Below, one piece after another: positions 23,721-32,349 of a stretch of 64,000 nt of DNA; positions within the stretch are counted from its first letter, which is position 1, and every line of letters begins with the position of its first letter. A program made the position numbers and the translations under genes. The notes under the pieces were generated by a model. That model searched no databases and had not been told where the DNA came from. It saw nothing but the letters and a program-made list of their open reading frames with translations. The stretch lies in assembly GCA_017459865.1 (NCBI GenBank), contig JAFUCD010000008.1, positions 73,151-137,150 of the forward strand, written 5' to 3'. Source of the stretch: Oscillospiraceae bacterium (lineage in GTDB: Bacteria > Bacillota_A > Clostridia > Oscillospirales > Oscillospiraceae).

Positions 23721-26051
23721 ATGTTTGTCAGATCGGTCATGGAACGGCGCAAGCCGTCGCGCTCGATGTCGGAGCGGTGGTCTCAGATCCTGCACGCTTC
23801 CAAGTGGACGGAGCTCTCCGTCTGCTTTGCGCTCGGGCTGGTGCTCTCCGCAGCGAGGATCGGGGACAGCTGCGCGCCGTTCGGGACGGCGATCCTCGCC
23901 GTTCTGGGCTACGGCTCCGGCGGGCTGGTCTGTCTGCTGGGCGCCTCCATCGGCTATTACGCGGCGTTCGGTTTCACGGTCGGCACACAGATGACCGCCG
24001 GGTGCGTGCTGACGTTCGCCGCCTGTTACTTTTTAAGAAATTCCGCTTTTCTCTATACGAGATGGGCGCCGCCCGTCATATCTGCCGTGACATACGGGAT
24101 CACGCGGCTGGCTGTCACGGCGCTGTCCGGAGGCTTTACGGTTTTGATCTGCGCGCGGCTGCTGTTTTGGCTCTCGCTGTGCGCGGGCGCGGCGCTGGCG
24201 TTCCATCAGGCGCTGGAGCTGCGCGAGGTGGAGACGGCTGCCGGGGCGGCGTGCCGGACCGTGGCGTCGGTCGTGCTGCTCAGCTGCGCGGCGATGGGGA
24301 TATCCGGCTTTGTGCTGTTCGGGGAGGTCTCGCTCGGGCGGATCGCCGCGGTCCTGAGCCTGCTCGTCATCAGCGCGATGGGCGGCGCGCTCTCCGGTGG
24401 CGCTGCCGGTGTCGTGCTCGGGATCGCGATGGATCTCTGCTGGGGCGGCGTGCTCTATGCCGTCGTCTATCCCGTCACGGCGCTGATCGGCGGGCTTTTC
24501 GGGCGGTATCGACGGCCGCTGTTCACGCTCATTTGCCTCACGATCAGCGCGCTGACGCTGCTGGCGCTTCCGAGAACGGAGATGACGCTCTCCGCGATGC
24601 TGGAATGTGCGGCTGCCGCGCTGCTTTATCTTATGCTGCCGCGCGGCTGGATCCTCACGGTGGGTGCGTTTTTGCAGCCCGTGCAGGCGGGGCGCGGCGA
24701 ATCCGGTCTGCGCCATCTGGTGGCGGGACGTCTGGGCGGCATGTCCCGCGCGTATCGCGCGCTCTATGATGTGGCGCAGGAGGCGGCGGGGTCGGCTGAG
24801 AACGACAATGACATCGCGAAGGTCTTTGACCGCACGTCCGAACGGGTATGCCTGCATTGTGTGCTGCGCGAGGAATGCTGGATCGCGCGCAGCGGCGACA
24901 CGCTCAACGCGATGAATGACGCTTCCGTGCTGATGCAGCAGCGCGGGCGGCTGGAGGCCATGGATTTTCCCGAGCATTTCCGGCAGCGCTGTCTCTCGCT
25001 GCATGAATTCACCGAGGTCGTGAACGGCGAGCTGCGTCTGCGCGCCTATCGCCGCCGCATGAAGCAGATGATGCAGGAGGAGCGCTCGCTTTTGCTGGAA
25101 CAGTACCGGGATTTTTCGGATGTGCTCGCCGATTCGGCGCGCGCGCTCGACAGCGTGCACGGAGCGGATCCGCTCGCGGAGAGAAGACTGACGCGCTATC
25201 TGCGCACGCTCGGGATCGAGGCGGACGCGGCGGTGTTCCGCGATGAGCGAGGCAGACTGCACGCAGCGCTCGAGAGCCGGTATCTGAAGCAGCTGATGGA
25301 GACGCCTGATTTTCTCGACGGGATCTCGGCGGTGCTGGGGGTGCGGCTGTGTGTGCCGGAGCGGCAGCTGAAGGAAGACAGTCTGATCCTGCTGGAGGCG
25401 GAGCCCCTCTCCGCGTCCGTGGGGATCGCCGCCGTGCGCAAGCATGGCGAGACCGTGTCCGGTGACCGCGGGACGTATTTCAAGACCGACGGCGGTCAGC
25501 TCTGCGTGATCCTCTCTGACGGGATGGGCACCGGCGCGGAGGCGGCGGACGGCAGCATCAACGCGATCCGGATCCTCGAGCGCTTTCTGCGCGCGGGCGT
25601 CGCGCCGTCGGCGGCGATGAAGCTCTTAAACTCCACGGCGCTCGCGCGCGACGAGAGCAACTGGGGCTATGCCACCGTGGATCTGATGGTCATCGATCTT
25701 TTCACGGGGGACGCGTGCTTCTATAAATACGGCGCCGCGCCGTCGTATATCAAGACCGGGAACGTGATCCGCAAGATCAAGTGCCGTTCCTTTGCCGCCG
25801 GGCTGAAATACGAGGCGGGGAAGACCCCGGACGTGATGCACATGCGTCTCAAGCCCGGCAGCGTCGCCGTGATCGCGAGCGACGGCGTGGTCTCAGACGG
25901 CAAGGACGTCTGGCTGCGAAAGCTGCTGGAAAAGACCACGGCGGAGGATATGAAGACGCTCGCCGGCGGCGTGATCCGCTCGGCGGTGCGCGAATACGGC
26001 AGGAACGACGATATGACAGCGCTGGCTGTGAAGGTGGAGGTGCGGCAGTAA
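23721..26051 (+). CDS. spoIIE: Stage II sporulation protein E (SpoIIE), SpoIIAA-P phosphatase
   Basis: Membrane-bound PP2C phosphatase that dephosphorylates SpoIIAA and so activates SigF in the forespore. The protein has 776 residues, close to Bacillus SpoIIE. About ten helices fill residues 25-320, a regulatory middle region follows, and a PPM/PP2C domain occupies about 565-775. That domain carries the metal-binding LSDGMGTG at about 598-605 and a late aspartate in VIASDGV. GGAGGGG precedes ATG 23721. Its partners spoIIAA-spoIIAB-sigF lie 25 kb downstream in the window. A small unknown membrane protein is translationally coupled to its end, unlike the Bacillus arrangement. Confidence 0.95.
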   Translation: MFVRSVMERRKPSRSMSERWSQILHASKWTELSVCFALGLVLSAARIGDSCAPFGTAILAVLGYGSGGLVCLLGASIGYYAAFGFTVGTQMTAGCVLTFAACYFLRNSAFLYTRWAPPVISAVTYGITRLAVTALSGGFTVLICARLLFWLSLCAGAALAFHQALELREVETAAGAACRTVASVVLLSCAAMGISGFVLFGEVSLGRIAAVLSLLVISAMGGALSGGAAGVVLGIAMDLCWGGVLYAVVYPVTALIGGLFGRYRRPLFTLICLTISALTLLALPRTEMTLSAMLECAAAALLYLMLPRGWILTVGAFLQPVQAGRGESGLRHLVAGRLGGMSRAYRALYDVAQEAAGSAENDNDIAKVFDRTSERVCLHCVLREECWIARSGDTLNAMNDASVLMQQRGRLEAMDFPEHFRQRCLSLHEFTEVVNGELRLRAYRRRMKQMMQEERSLLLEQYRDFSDVLADSARALDSVHGADPLAERRLTRYLRTLGIEADAAVFRDERGRLHAALESRYLKQLMETPDFLDGISAVLGVRLCVPERQLKEDSLILLEAEPLSASVGIAAVRKHGETVSGDRGTYFKTDGGQLCVILSDGMGTGAEAADGSINAIRILERFLRAGVAPSAAMKLLNSTALARDESNWGYATVDLMVIDLFTGDACFYKYGAAPSYIKTGNVIRKIKCRSFAAGLKYEAGKTPDVMHMRLKPGSVAVIASDGVVSDGKDVWLRKLLEKTTAEDMKTLAGGVIRSAVREYGRNDDMTALAVKVEVRQ

Positions 26052-26404
26052 TGCAGGAAAAGAGAAGCTACGACCCGTATATGCGCCCCGATCAGGGCGC
26101 GGTCTGCGCAAAGGGCGTCTCCAGACGTATCGTGGTCGTCCCGGGGGAGGAGAGCTCTGTATATGAGCAGATCATCTATGTCGTGCGGGACGACGCGGCG
26201 CGCTCGGGCATCACGGCGCAGGCGGTCCTGCAGGAGGCGCAGCGGTGCCTCCTGCCGCAGCAGTCGGTCCAGGCGGACTGCTTTTCGCCCGAGGACGATG
26301 CGCTCGAGGAAGAAGATCATGTATCCAAGGTGCTGTTTGCGTTGTCCGGCGTCGCGCTGGCGCTGTCCGGCGGACTGCTGATGTATTGGTTTTTTGCGAT
26401 CTGA
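26051..26404 (+). CDS. Small C-terminally membrane-anchored protein coupled to spoIIE
   Basis: A 117-residue protein of unknown function. The first 90 residues are soluble and the last 25 (VLFALSGVALALSGGLLMYW) form one membrane helix ending four residues before the C-terminus, a tail-anchor layout. Its ATG shares the last A of the spoIIE stop (TAATG at 26049-26053), and GGTGGAGGTG at the end of spoIIE is the ribosome site. This coupling suggests production in fixed ratio with SpoIIE and a sporulation role, but no family was recognised. Confidence 0.65.
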   Translation: MQEKRSYDPYMRPDQGAVCAKGVSRRIVVVPGEESSVYEQIIYVVRDDAARSGITAQAVLQEAQRCLLPQQSVQADCFSPEDDALEEEDHVSKVLFALSGVALALSGGLLMYWFFAI

Positions 26405-26408
26405 TGAA

Positions 26409-26446
26409 AAAAGCTCCGCGTCGGTAAGATCCGATGCGGAGCTTTT
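26409..26446. terminator. Bidirectional terminator between the spoIIE operon and mtnN
   Basis: AAAAGCTCCGC (26409-26419) pairs with GCGGAGCTTTT (26436-26446), with an extra TCGG/CCGA inner stem. A- and T-runs flank both sides. Confidence 0.9.
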
Positions 26447-26459
26447 GTCAGGCTGTTTT

Positions 26460-27161
26460 TTATTCTGACAGCAGAGCAGCCATTCCGGTGACGATGGCGA
26501 TACTGTGTCTCGCGGCGTCCTTTTCAAATTCCGAGAAGGAGACGCCGCCGGAGTCGTCGGCGCGGTCGGAGATCGCCCGGATGATGACGAACGGGAGCGC
26601 GTTTGCGCAGCAGACCTGCGCTATGGCCGCGCCCTCCATCTCGGCGCACAGACCGCCAAATTCGGAGGTGATGCGCTGCTTCTGCGCGCTTCCGGCGATA
26701 AACTGGTCGCCGCTGCAGATCCGCCCGCACAGCACGTGCAGACCCATGCCGGTCTGCTCCGCCGCCTGCACGGCAAGCTGCCGCATCGCTTCGTCGGCGG
26801 GGAAGGCGACATGCCCGTACGGCGGGATCTCCGCCTTCTGAAAGCCGATCGGCGAGAGATCGAAATCGTGCTGCACCGCTTCGGTCGAGATGACGATGTC
26901 GCCGATGTCCAGCTTCTCGCTCAGAGCACCCGCGACGCCGGTATTGATGATATGCGTGACCTGAAAATGGTCCTTCAGCAGCTGCACGCACATCGCCGCG
27001 TTGACCTTGCCGATGCCGCATTTGACCACAACGGCGTCGAGCGCGCCGAGTCTGCCGGCGCAAAAGTGCATGCCTGCGAAGGCTTCACGCGTTGCTTCCT
27101 GCAGCGCCTCCTGCAGCGCCGAGACCTCCGAGTCCATGGCGCCGATGATCCCAAGCTTCAT
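26460..27161 (-). CDS. mtnN: 5'-methylthioadenosine/S-adenosylhomocysteine nucleosidase
   Basis: Cleaves adenine from MTA and SAH, removing product inhibitors of SAM-dependent methylation and feeding methionine recycling. The protein has 233 residues, the usual size. The N-terminus IGAMDSEVSAL contains catalytic Glu12, and EMEGAAIAQVC and ISDRADD supply the second glutamate and the catalytic aspartate. It is last in the THF-riboswitch operon, 11 bases after the P-loop ATPase gene, which links SAM by-product recycling to folate-dependent one-carbon supply. Confidence 0.93.
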   Translation of the reverse strand: MKLGIIGAMDSEVSALQEALQEATREAFAGMHFCAGRLGALDAVVVKCGIGKVNAAMCVQLLKDHFQVTHIINTGVAGALSEKLDIGDIVISTEAVQHDFDLSPIGFQKAEIPPYGHVAFPADEAMRQLAVQAAEQTGMGLHVLCGRICSGDQFIAGSAQKQRITSEFGGLCAEMEGAAIAQVCCANALPFVIIRAISDRADDSGGVSFSEFEKDAARHSIAIVTGMAALLSE

Positions 27162-27172
27162 GTCGTTCCTCC

Positions 27173-27880
27173 TTAAAAACCCTGATGTGTAAACGCTTCC
27201 CAGCTGCGGTGCATATAGGTCTGCAGCGCGATCGGCTCGCCGATGTAGGTCTCGTCACGTCCGTCAGCGAGAAACGCCTCCAGAAATTCCTTGCGCCCGG
27301 TCGTGTGCACGACGGGGATACCGCTGATCAGCACGGTCTCCTTCAGCACGTCGTATCCGCGGCGCAGGTCGTCCGCACTGGCGTAGTTCAGGAGATTTGC
27401 GTTGTTCACAAAGCCCGTGACCTGCAGGCGCGCAAAGCCCTCCATCTCCTCCTTCAGAGAGAGGATCTTTTCCGGCGTTCCGGACATGGGGCGGAAGACG
27501 TTGACGATGTCGTATACATGCAGCTGTCCCGGCTCCAGCGCGGCAAAATCCGTATGATATCTGCCGAGGGAAAGAGAGCCCGCCGCGTCGCCGCCCACGT
27601 CAAAGACGACGTAATCCCAGTCGCCGTCAAAGGCGGAGGCGACGGCGGAGGACATGCTGCTCGGCGTGACGCCCTTTCCGGCGAAGGTCGGCGAGACCAC
27701 GTTGATGCTCCGATCGGTCAGCAGCTGCACGCGGTCCGACATGCGGAAATAGTCGTTCACCTTGTCAAGATCGATCACCAGCGTGTTCAGCCCTTTTTCC
27801 GCCGCGTTGACCGCGAGATTCAGCGCGATTTCCGTCTTGCCGGAGCCGTAGTTGCCGATGAGTACGATGATCTGTTTCAT
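27173..27880 (-). CDS. P-loop ATPase of unknown function (copy in the folate operon)
   Basis: A 235-residue cytoplasmic protein. Walker A is GNYGSGKT at 9-16. An acidic strand VIDLDKVNDYFR around 35-46 and VVFDVGGDAAGSLSLGRYH near 90-108 resemble the MinD/CobQ/SIMIBI layout of switch and Walker B regions. It is a close paralogue of the protein at 52908-53609: the motifs NYGSGK, DLDxVNxYFR, VFDVGGDAxGS and NNxNL are shared throughout. The ATG overlaps the stop of the folC fusion (ATGA). The role is unknown; SIMIBI ATPases often load cofactors or move electrons or metals, so a maturation role is possible but unproven. Confidence 0.75.
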   Translation of the reverse strand: MKQIIVLIGNYGSGKTEIALNLAVNAAEKGLNTLVIDLDKVNDYFRMSDRVQLLTDRSINVVSPTFAGKGVTPSSMSSAVASAFDGDWDYVVFDVGGDAAGSLSLGRYHTDFAALEPGQLHVYDIVNVFRPMSGTPEKILSLKEEMEGFARLQVTGFVNNANLLNYASADDLRRGYDVLKETVLISGIPVVHTTGRKEFLEAFLADGRDETYIGEPIALQTYMHRSWEAFTHQGF

Positions 27881-29712
27881 GTCGCGTCATCCTCCGTTTC
27901 CACCGGGAACAGCCCGGCTTCGGTCACAAGATAGGGGATCGGGATATCGGTGCTTTCGGTGTAAACGCGCGCTGTGCGCTGCGCCTCGAAGGCGGTGAGC
28001 AGGAAGACCGCGCGGGCGCATTGCGGCAGAAAGCGGTCATAGTAGCCCGCGCCCATGCCGATCCGACCACCGAAGCGGTCAAAGCCCGCGCACGGGCAGA
28101 GCACGAGATCGATCTCACACGGATCGATCCGGTCCGAGCGCTCGGGGTCCGGCTCACGAATGCCGAACGCGCCGGTTTTCCAACTCCGTTCGTCGTGCGG
28201 CACAAACGCGCCCATCTCGGTTTTCGACAGGCAGCAGGGCCAGCAGACGCGTTTTCCGTCTGCCTCGGCTTGCGCCGCGACGGCGGAGAGGTCCGCCTCG
28301 CTGCCGAAGGCGCGAAACAGGAAAATGGACTTGGATCGCTGATAGAGCGGTGAAGCGAGGATGTTTACACAGAGCGACGCGGAGGCGTTCGCGCGCGTTT
28401 CGGGCGAAAGCGCGTCGCGGCTTGCCAGCGCCTGACGACGCTGGAAACGTTTGATCACGGCGGGGAACCGTGTGCGGATCTCTCCTGCGAGATACAGCGA
28501 GCCGAATGCCACGACCGGAGCGCCCGTCTCGAGCGCCATGCGGATGCCGGCGTCGACGTCCGGCGCGGCAACAGCGTCCTGTCCGCGCGCACACAGACGC
28601 TCTGCGAGCGTCTGAGCCGGAAGCGCGCGGGGATTGTTCGGCGTCAGACAGATATACGCTGCGCCGTACGGCTGCACGATATCGAGCATGGTGTCCGAGT
28701 CCTTGTCCGCGAGCACGCCGAGCAGGAACGTGACCTTCTGCTCCGGCAGATAGGCGGCGATGCCCTGCGCCAGCGCCTCGGCGCACTGCGGGTTGTGCCC
28801 GCCGTCAAGCAGAAAGAGGGGATCCCGATGCAAAACCTCCATGCGGGCGGGCCACCGTACATCCCGAAGTCCGGCGCGGACCGCGTCGTCGGGAATGCGC
28901 CAGCCGCGAGAGCGGAGCGTTTCGATCACGGTGAGCGCCACGGCGGCGTTGTTCAGCTGGTGCGCGCCGAGCAGCGGCAGACGCAGATGTGTCCAGCTGT
29001 GAAAGGAAAATTGCTGTCCGCGTAGCGAGGCGTCCTCGGGGACGATCGCGTCCGTGTCCGCGACCTGAAACGGGACGTCTGCGCTCCGACAGAGCGCCGC
29101 GAGCGTCTGCAGCACGACGGGCGCGGAGGGATAGGCCACGCAGTCGCAGCCGGGCTTGATAATGCCGCCCTTCGTGCGCGCGATCTCCTCGAGTGTGGAG
29201 CCAAGATACTCCGTGTGCTCCAGTCCGATGTTCATGATCACGGCGACCTCGGGCGCGTCGATCACGTTCGTGCTGTCGAGCGCGCCGCCCATGCCGACCT
29301 CCAGCACGACGACGTCGCATTGCCGGGCGGCATAGTATTCTATCGCGATCGCCGTCACGAGCTCGAACTGGCTGGGGTGGTCGTCCATCTGATCGGCGTA
29401 AAACCGCACACGCTCCGTCGCGGCGGCGAGAGCTTCCTCCGGGATGCTCTCGCCGTCGATCTGGATGCGCTCACAGAACGACTGGATATATGGGGAGGTA
29501 TACAGCCCCGTGCGATAGCCCGCCCGCGTGAGCACGGACGCGAGCATCGCGCAGGTGCTGCCCTTGCCGTTGCTGCCGGCAACGTGGATGAAGCGGAGCT
29601 TTTTCTGCGGATCACCCAGCGCGTGCAGCAACGTCCGCGTACGCTCCAGACCCAGACGCGTTGCGCTCCAGGTGCAGGCTTCGATATAGGAAATGGCCTC
29701 TTGTACGTTCAT
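27877..29712 (-). CDS. folC: Fusion of folylpolyglutamate synthase (FolC) with 5-formyltetrahydrofolate cyclo-ligase
   Basis: A 611-residue bifunctional folate enzyme. Residues 1 to about 415 are FolC: the P-loop GSNGKGST is at 46-53, followed by LYTSPYIQSFCERI and the C-terminal ligase domain with LLDGGHNPQ. Residues about 425-611 form a complete 5-formyl-THF cyclo-ligase: an arginine-rich start, LSPETRAN, then GMGAGYYDR at 552-560. FolC adds glutamates to retain folates; the cyclo-ligase converts 5-formyl-THF to methenyl-THF. The junction (near 28440) is in frame without a start codon or long linker, so this looks like a true fusion. ATG 29712 overlaps the folT stop. Confidence 0.9.
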   Translation of the reverse strand: MNVQEAISYIEACTWSATRLGLERTRTLLHALGDPQKKLRFIHVAGSNGKGSTCAMLASVLTRAGYRTGLYTSPYIQSFCERIQIDGESIPEEALAAATERVRFYADQMDDHPSQFELVTAIAIEYYAARQCDVVVLEVGMGGALDSTNVIDAPEVAVIMNIGLEHTEYLGSTLEEIARTKGGIIKPGCDCVAYPSAPVVLQTLAALCRSADVPFQVADTDAIVPEDASLRGQQFSFHSWTHLRLPLLGAHQLNNAAVALTVIETLRSRGWRIPDDAVRAGLRDVRWPARMEVLHRDPLFLLDGGHNPQCAEALAQGIAAYLPEQKVTFLLGVLADKDSDTMLDIVQPYGAAYICLTPNNPRALPAQTLAERLCARGQDAVAAPDVDAGIRMALETGAPVVAFGSLYLAGEIRTRFPAVIKRFQRRQALASRDALSPETRANASASLCVNILASPLYQRSKSIFLFRAFGSEADLSAVAAQAEADGKRVCWPCCLSKTEMGAFVPHDERSWKTGAFGIREPDPERSDRIDPCEIDLVLCPCAGFDRFGGRIGMGAGYYDRFLPQCARAVFLLTAFEAQRTARVYTESTDIPIPYLVTEAGLFPVETEDDAT

Positions 29713-30224
29713 GTGGGAAGTCTCTTTTCAATGGTCTGGATCGTTCTGGCGATGATCGGGATGAGCACCAGCTGCAGCGCGGCCATGATTGCGCATTGGA
29801 TGAGTCTGGCGGCCATGGTCGGCAGATACGGCAGACCGTAGAGCACATGCAGCCAAAAGGTGTTCAGCAGCAGACTGCACACCAACTGCTGCAGGACCAC
29901 GGCGAGCAGGACGCGCGGGAAGGACTGGCTTTTGTACAGCAGCAGTCCGTAGATCAGACCTGTCACGGCGGCGGTGACCGTAAAGCCGGGAAAGAACGGG
30001 CCGACCGGGAACAGGAACGCGCCCAGGATATCGGCGAGGATGCTCATGACGACCGCCGGAATGGGGCCATAGAGGATCGCGGCGATCACAACGGGGATGA
30101 AATCAAGACTAAGCTTGATGCTCTCCGAGGGGCGGATCGTTCCGAACCGGGCGATGATGATCTCGAGCGCCAGCAGGATGCTGAGCACGGCCATCGTTTT
30201 GGTGTTGAAGCGCTTTTGGGACAT
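29709..30224 (-). CDS. folT: Folate ECF transporter substrate-binding subunit FolT
   Basis: Membrane S component that captures folates and docks on the shared ECF energising module (not in this window). The protein has 171 residues with five to six helices. The N-terminus contains LALEIIIARFGTIRPSESIK, and the FPVGPFFPGFTVTAAVTG segment is typical of FolT. ATG 30224 directly follows six U residues of a hairpin whose 3' arm holds the AAAGGAG ribosome site. A THF riboswitch immediately upstream (30371-30277) independently supports folate transport. The gene overlaps folC by four bases (ATGA). Confidence 0.93.
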   Translation of the reverse strand: MSQKRFNTKTMAVLSILLALEIIIARFGTIRPSESIKLSLDFIPVVIAAILYGPIPAVVMSILADILGAFLFPVGPFFPGFTVTAAVTGLIYGLLLYKSQSFPRVLLAVVLQQLVCSLLLNTFWLHVLYGLPYLPTMAARLIQCAIMAALQLVLIPIIARTIQTIEKRLPT

Positions 30225-30260
30225 AAAAAACTCCTTTCGTGACAGTTGCCACGAAAGGAG
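30225..30260 (-). terminator. Riboswitch expression platform: terminator that also contains the folT ribosome site
   Basis: On the minus strand CTCCTTTCGTG (30260-30250) pairs with CACGAAAGGAG (30241-30231), followed by TTTTTT (30230-30225) and at once by the folT ATG. The 3' arm contains the Shine-Dalgarno sequence AAAGGAG, so the hairpin can both terminate transcription and block translation. Confidence 0.85.
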
Positions 30261-30276
30261 GCTGTGTTTCCTTGGT

Positions 30277-30371
30277 GGCAGCGGATGCGGCACAGGCACC
30301 GCGCATGTTCTGCTTCGTCCGCAGGCAACTTCCCATCCTGCGGCACTTAACGCGCCTGTCCTACTCTGTCC
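30277..30371 (-). promoter_or_regulatory. Tetrahydrofolate (THF) riboswitch aptamer
   Basis: Reading the minus strand from 30371: GGACAG, the conserved AGAGTAG, a P2 strand ACAGGC, then GCGTTAAGTGCCG, a 7-bp P3 (CCGCAGG/CCTGCGG), the return P2 strand GCCTGT, and GCATCCGCTGCC closing P1. These conserved blocks and pairings match the class I folT (THF) riboswitch. It controls folT, the folC fusion, the ATPase gene and mtnN. Confidence 0.92.
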
Positions 30372-30402
30372 AATTTGCGGGGAGAGGGGATTCTCTGATT
30401 CA

Positions 30403-30431
30403 GTTATACTACGGAAACGCGGTGATTGCAA
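30403..30431 (-). promoter_or_regulatory. SigA promoter of the THF-riboswitch operon
   Basis: On the minus strand TTGCAA (30431-30426), 17 bp, TATAAC (30408-30403). The predicted start near 30396 is about 25 nt before the aptamer, so the operon is separate from fhs upstream. Confidence 0.7.
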
Positions 30432-30453
30432 GCGGCAAATGTAATTTTACCGC

Positions 30454-32130
30454 TCAAAACAGACCGGAGATGACGCCGCTTTCGTCCACGTCGATGCGTT
30501 CCGCGGCGGGAGACTTCGGCAGACCGGGCATCGTCATGATATCGCCAGTAAGCGCCACGATGAAGCCGGCGCCCGCGCTGACCTTGAGGTTTCGCACCGT
30601 GATGCGATAGTCTCGCGGCGCGCCGCGCTTGGCAGCGTCGTCGGAGAAGGAATACTGCGTCTTGGCAACGCAGATCGGCAGCTTTCCGAAGCCGAGGTCC
30701 TCGAGCTCCGCGCATTGCTTGGGCGCCTTGCCGATCAGGTCCACGCCGTCCGCGTGATAGATCCTGCGGGCGATGGCGTCCAGCTTTTCGGGGATGGAGG
30801 CGCTCGTCTCATAGCTGAAGCGAAAATCGCTCTCGAGCTCGCACAGGCGCATGACCTCCTCGGCGAGCGCGACGCCGCCCTCGCCGCCCTTGCCCCAGAC
30901 CTCGCTGAGCGCGACGTTCGCGCCGAGCGCGGCGCAGCGGTCGTGTACAAGCTGCAGCTCCGCCTCAGTGTCGGTGGGGAAGCGGTTGATGGCGACCACG
31001 GCGGGCAGACCATAGACCTGCGTGATGTTTTCCACATGCTGCAGCAGGTTCGGAAGACCGGCCTCGAGCGCGGCAAGGTTTTCCAGATTCAGATCGGCCT
31101 TCTCCACGCCGCCGTGATACTTCAGCGCGCGCACCGTCGCGACGATGACGACGGCGTCGGGCTTCAGTCCGGCGAGACGGCACTTGATGTCGAGGAACTT
31201 CTCCGCGCCCAGATCCGCGCCGAAGCCCGCCTCGGTGACGATATAGTCGCCGAGCTTGAGCGCCATGCGCGTCGCGGTCACGCTGTTGCAGCCGTGCGCG
31301 ATATTCGCGAAGGGACCGCCGTGCACGAGCGCGGGCGTGCCCTCCAGCGTCTGGACGAGGTTGGGCTTGAGCGCGTCCTTTAAGAGCGCCGCCATGGCGC
31401 CCTGCGCGTTCAGGTCGGAGGCAGTCACGGGCTTGCCCGCGTAGGTATAACCGACGATGATGCGCCCCAGGCGCGCCTTCAGATCGGTGATGTCGCTCGC
31501 GAGACACAGCACCGCCATGACCTCGGAGGCGACGGTGATGTCGAAGCCATCCTCGCGCGGTACGCCGTTGGCGGCTCCGCCGAGACCGTCGGTGATGTTT
31601 CTCAACTGGCGGTCGTTCATGTCCACGGCTCTGCGCCAGGTGATCCTGCGCGGATCGATGCCGAGGGCGTTGCCCTGGTGGATATGGTTGTCGAGCATGG
31701 CGGCGAGGAGATTGTTCGCCGCGCCGATGGCATGGAAATCGCCCGTGAAGTGGAGGTTGATGTCCTCCATGGGTACGACCTGGGCATAGCCGCCGCCGGC
31801 AGCGCCGCCCTTGACGCCGAACACGGGACCGAGACTGGGCTCACGCAGCGCGATCATCGTGCGCTTGCCGAGTCTGCGCAGCGCGTCACCGAGACCGATG
31901 GTGGTGGTCGTCTTGCCCTCGCCGGCGGGCGTGGGGTTGATGGCGGTCACAAGGATCAGCTTCCCGTCGGGCCGCTCGTCGCGGTCGCGCAGCAGCGCGT
32001 AATCGACCTTCGCCTTATAGCGTCCGTATTGCTCCAGATAGGCGTCGGCGATCCCGGCGGTCTCGGCGATCTCACCGATGGGGCGCATGGTGCAGCTCTG
32101 TGCGATCTCGATGTCGGAACGAATTTCCAT
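30454..32130 (-). CDS. fhs: Formate--tetrahydrofolate ligase
   Basis: ATP-dependent synthesis of 10-formyl-THF from formate and THF, the entry of formate into the one-carbon pool and a step of the Wood-Ljungdahl methyl branch. The protein has 558 residues, full length. The P-loop [15 protein letters not shown] is at about 66-80, and [20 protein letters not shown] and [10 protein letters not shown] follow in the expected order. AAAGGAGATG precedes ATG 32130. It lies directly upstream of the riboswitch operon, and the short gap between them contains a new promoter. Together these genes import folate, glutamylate it, recycle 5-formyl-THF and load formate. Confidence 0.96.
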   Translation of the reverse strand: MEIRSDIEIAQSCTMRPIGEIAETAGIADAYLEQYGRYKAKVDYALLRDRDERPDGKLILVTAINPTPAGEGKTTTTIGLGDALRRLGKRTMIALREPSLGPVFGVKGGAAGGGYAQVVPMEDINLHFTGDFHAIGAANNLLAAMLDNHIHQGNALGIDPRRITWRRAVDMNDRQLRNITDGLGGAANGVPREDGFDITVASEVMAVLCLASDITDLKARLGRIIVGYTYAGKPVTASDLNAQGAMAALLKDALKPNLVQTLEGTPALVHGGPFANIAHGCNSVTATRMALKLGDYIVTEAGFGADLGAEKFLDIKCRLAGLKPDAVVIVATVRALKYHGGVEKADLNLENLAALEAGLPNLLQHVENITQVYGLPAVVAINRFPTDTEAELQLVHDRCAALGANVALSEVWGKGGEGGVALAEEVMRLCELESDFRFSYETSASIPEKLDAIARRIYHADGVDLIGKAPKQCAELEDLGFGKLPICVAKTQYSFSDDAAKRGAPRDYRITVRNLKVSAGAGFIVALTGDIMTMPGLPKSPAAERIDVDESGVISGLF

Positions 32131-32187
32131 GAACAGTACATCTCCTTTGATCTGATCGGGTGGATTTCTGTTGGATCTTCCGGAAAT

Positions 32188-32239
32188 ATTGTATCATAAA
32201 ACCATCGCAGGGGAAAGAGCGAAAGCCCCGGCGATGGTT
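32188..32239 (-). terminator. Second terminator-like hairpin and -10 element upstream of fhs
   Basis: AACCATCGC/GCGATGGTT (32200-32208, 32231-32239) with a GGGG/CCCC inner stem, followed on the minus strand by TTTTAT. It could stop read-through from rnpB. The same strand then has TACAAT (32093-32088 relative to fhs: forward 32188-32193) as a likely -10 for fhs, with a weak -35. Confidence 0.5.
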
Positions 32240-32281
32240 CCAAACTTTTCTGCATTTTTCGCGTTCTTTTGCATCTTTCCG

Positions 32282-32342
32282 GCAGAAAGCAAGGCTCCGT
32301 TTCGACGCATGCGGTTATCCGCAATGCCGAAACGGAGCCTTG
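32282..32342 (-). terminator. Terminator of rnpB
   Basis: A 15-bp stem (32290-32304 with 32328-32342) and a second GCATGCGG/CCGCAATGC inner stem, followed on the minus strand by GCTTTCTG. Confidence 0.8.
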
Positions 32343-32349
32343 TATGATT

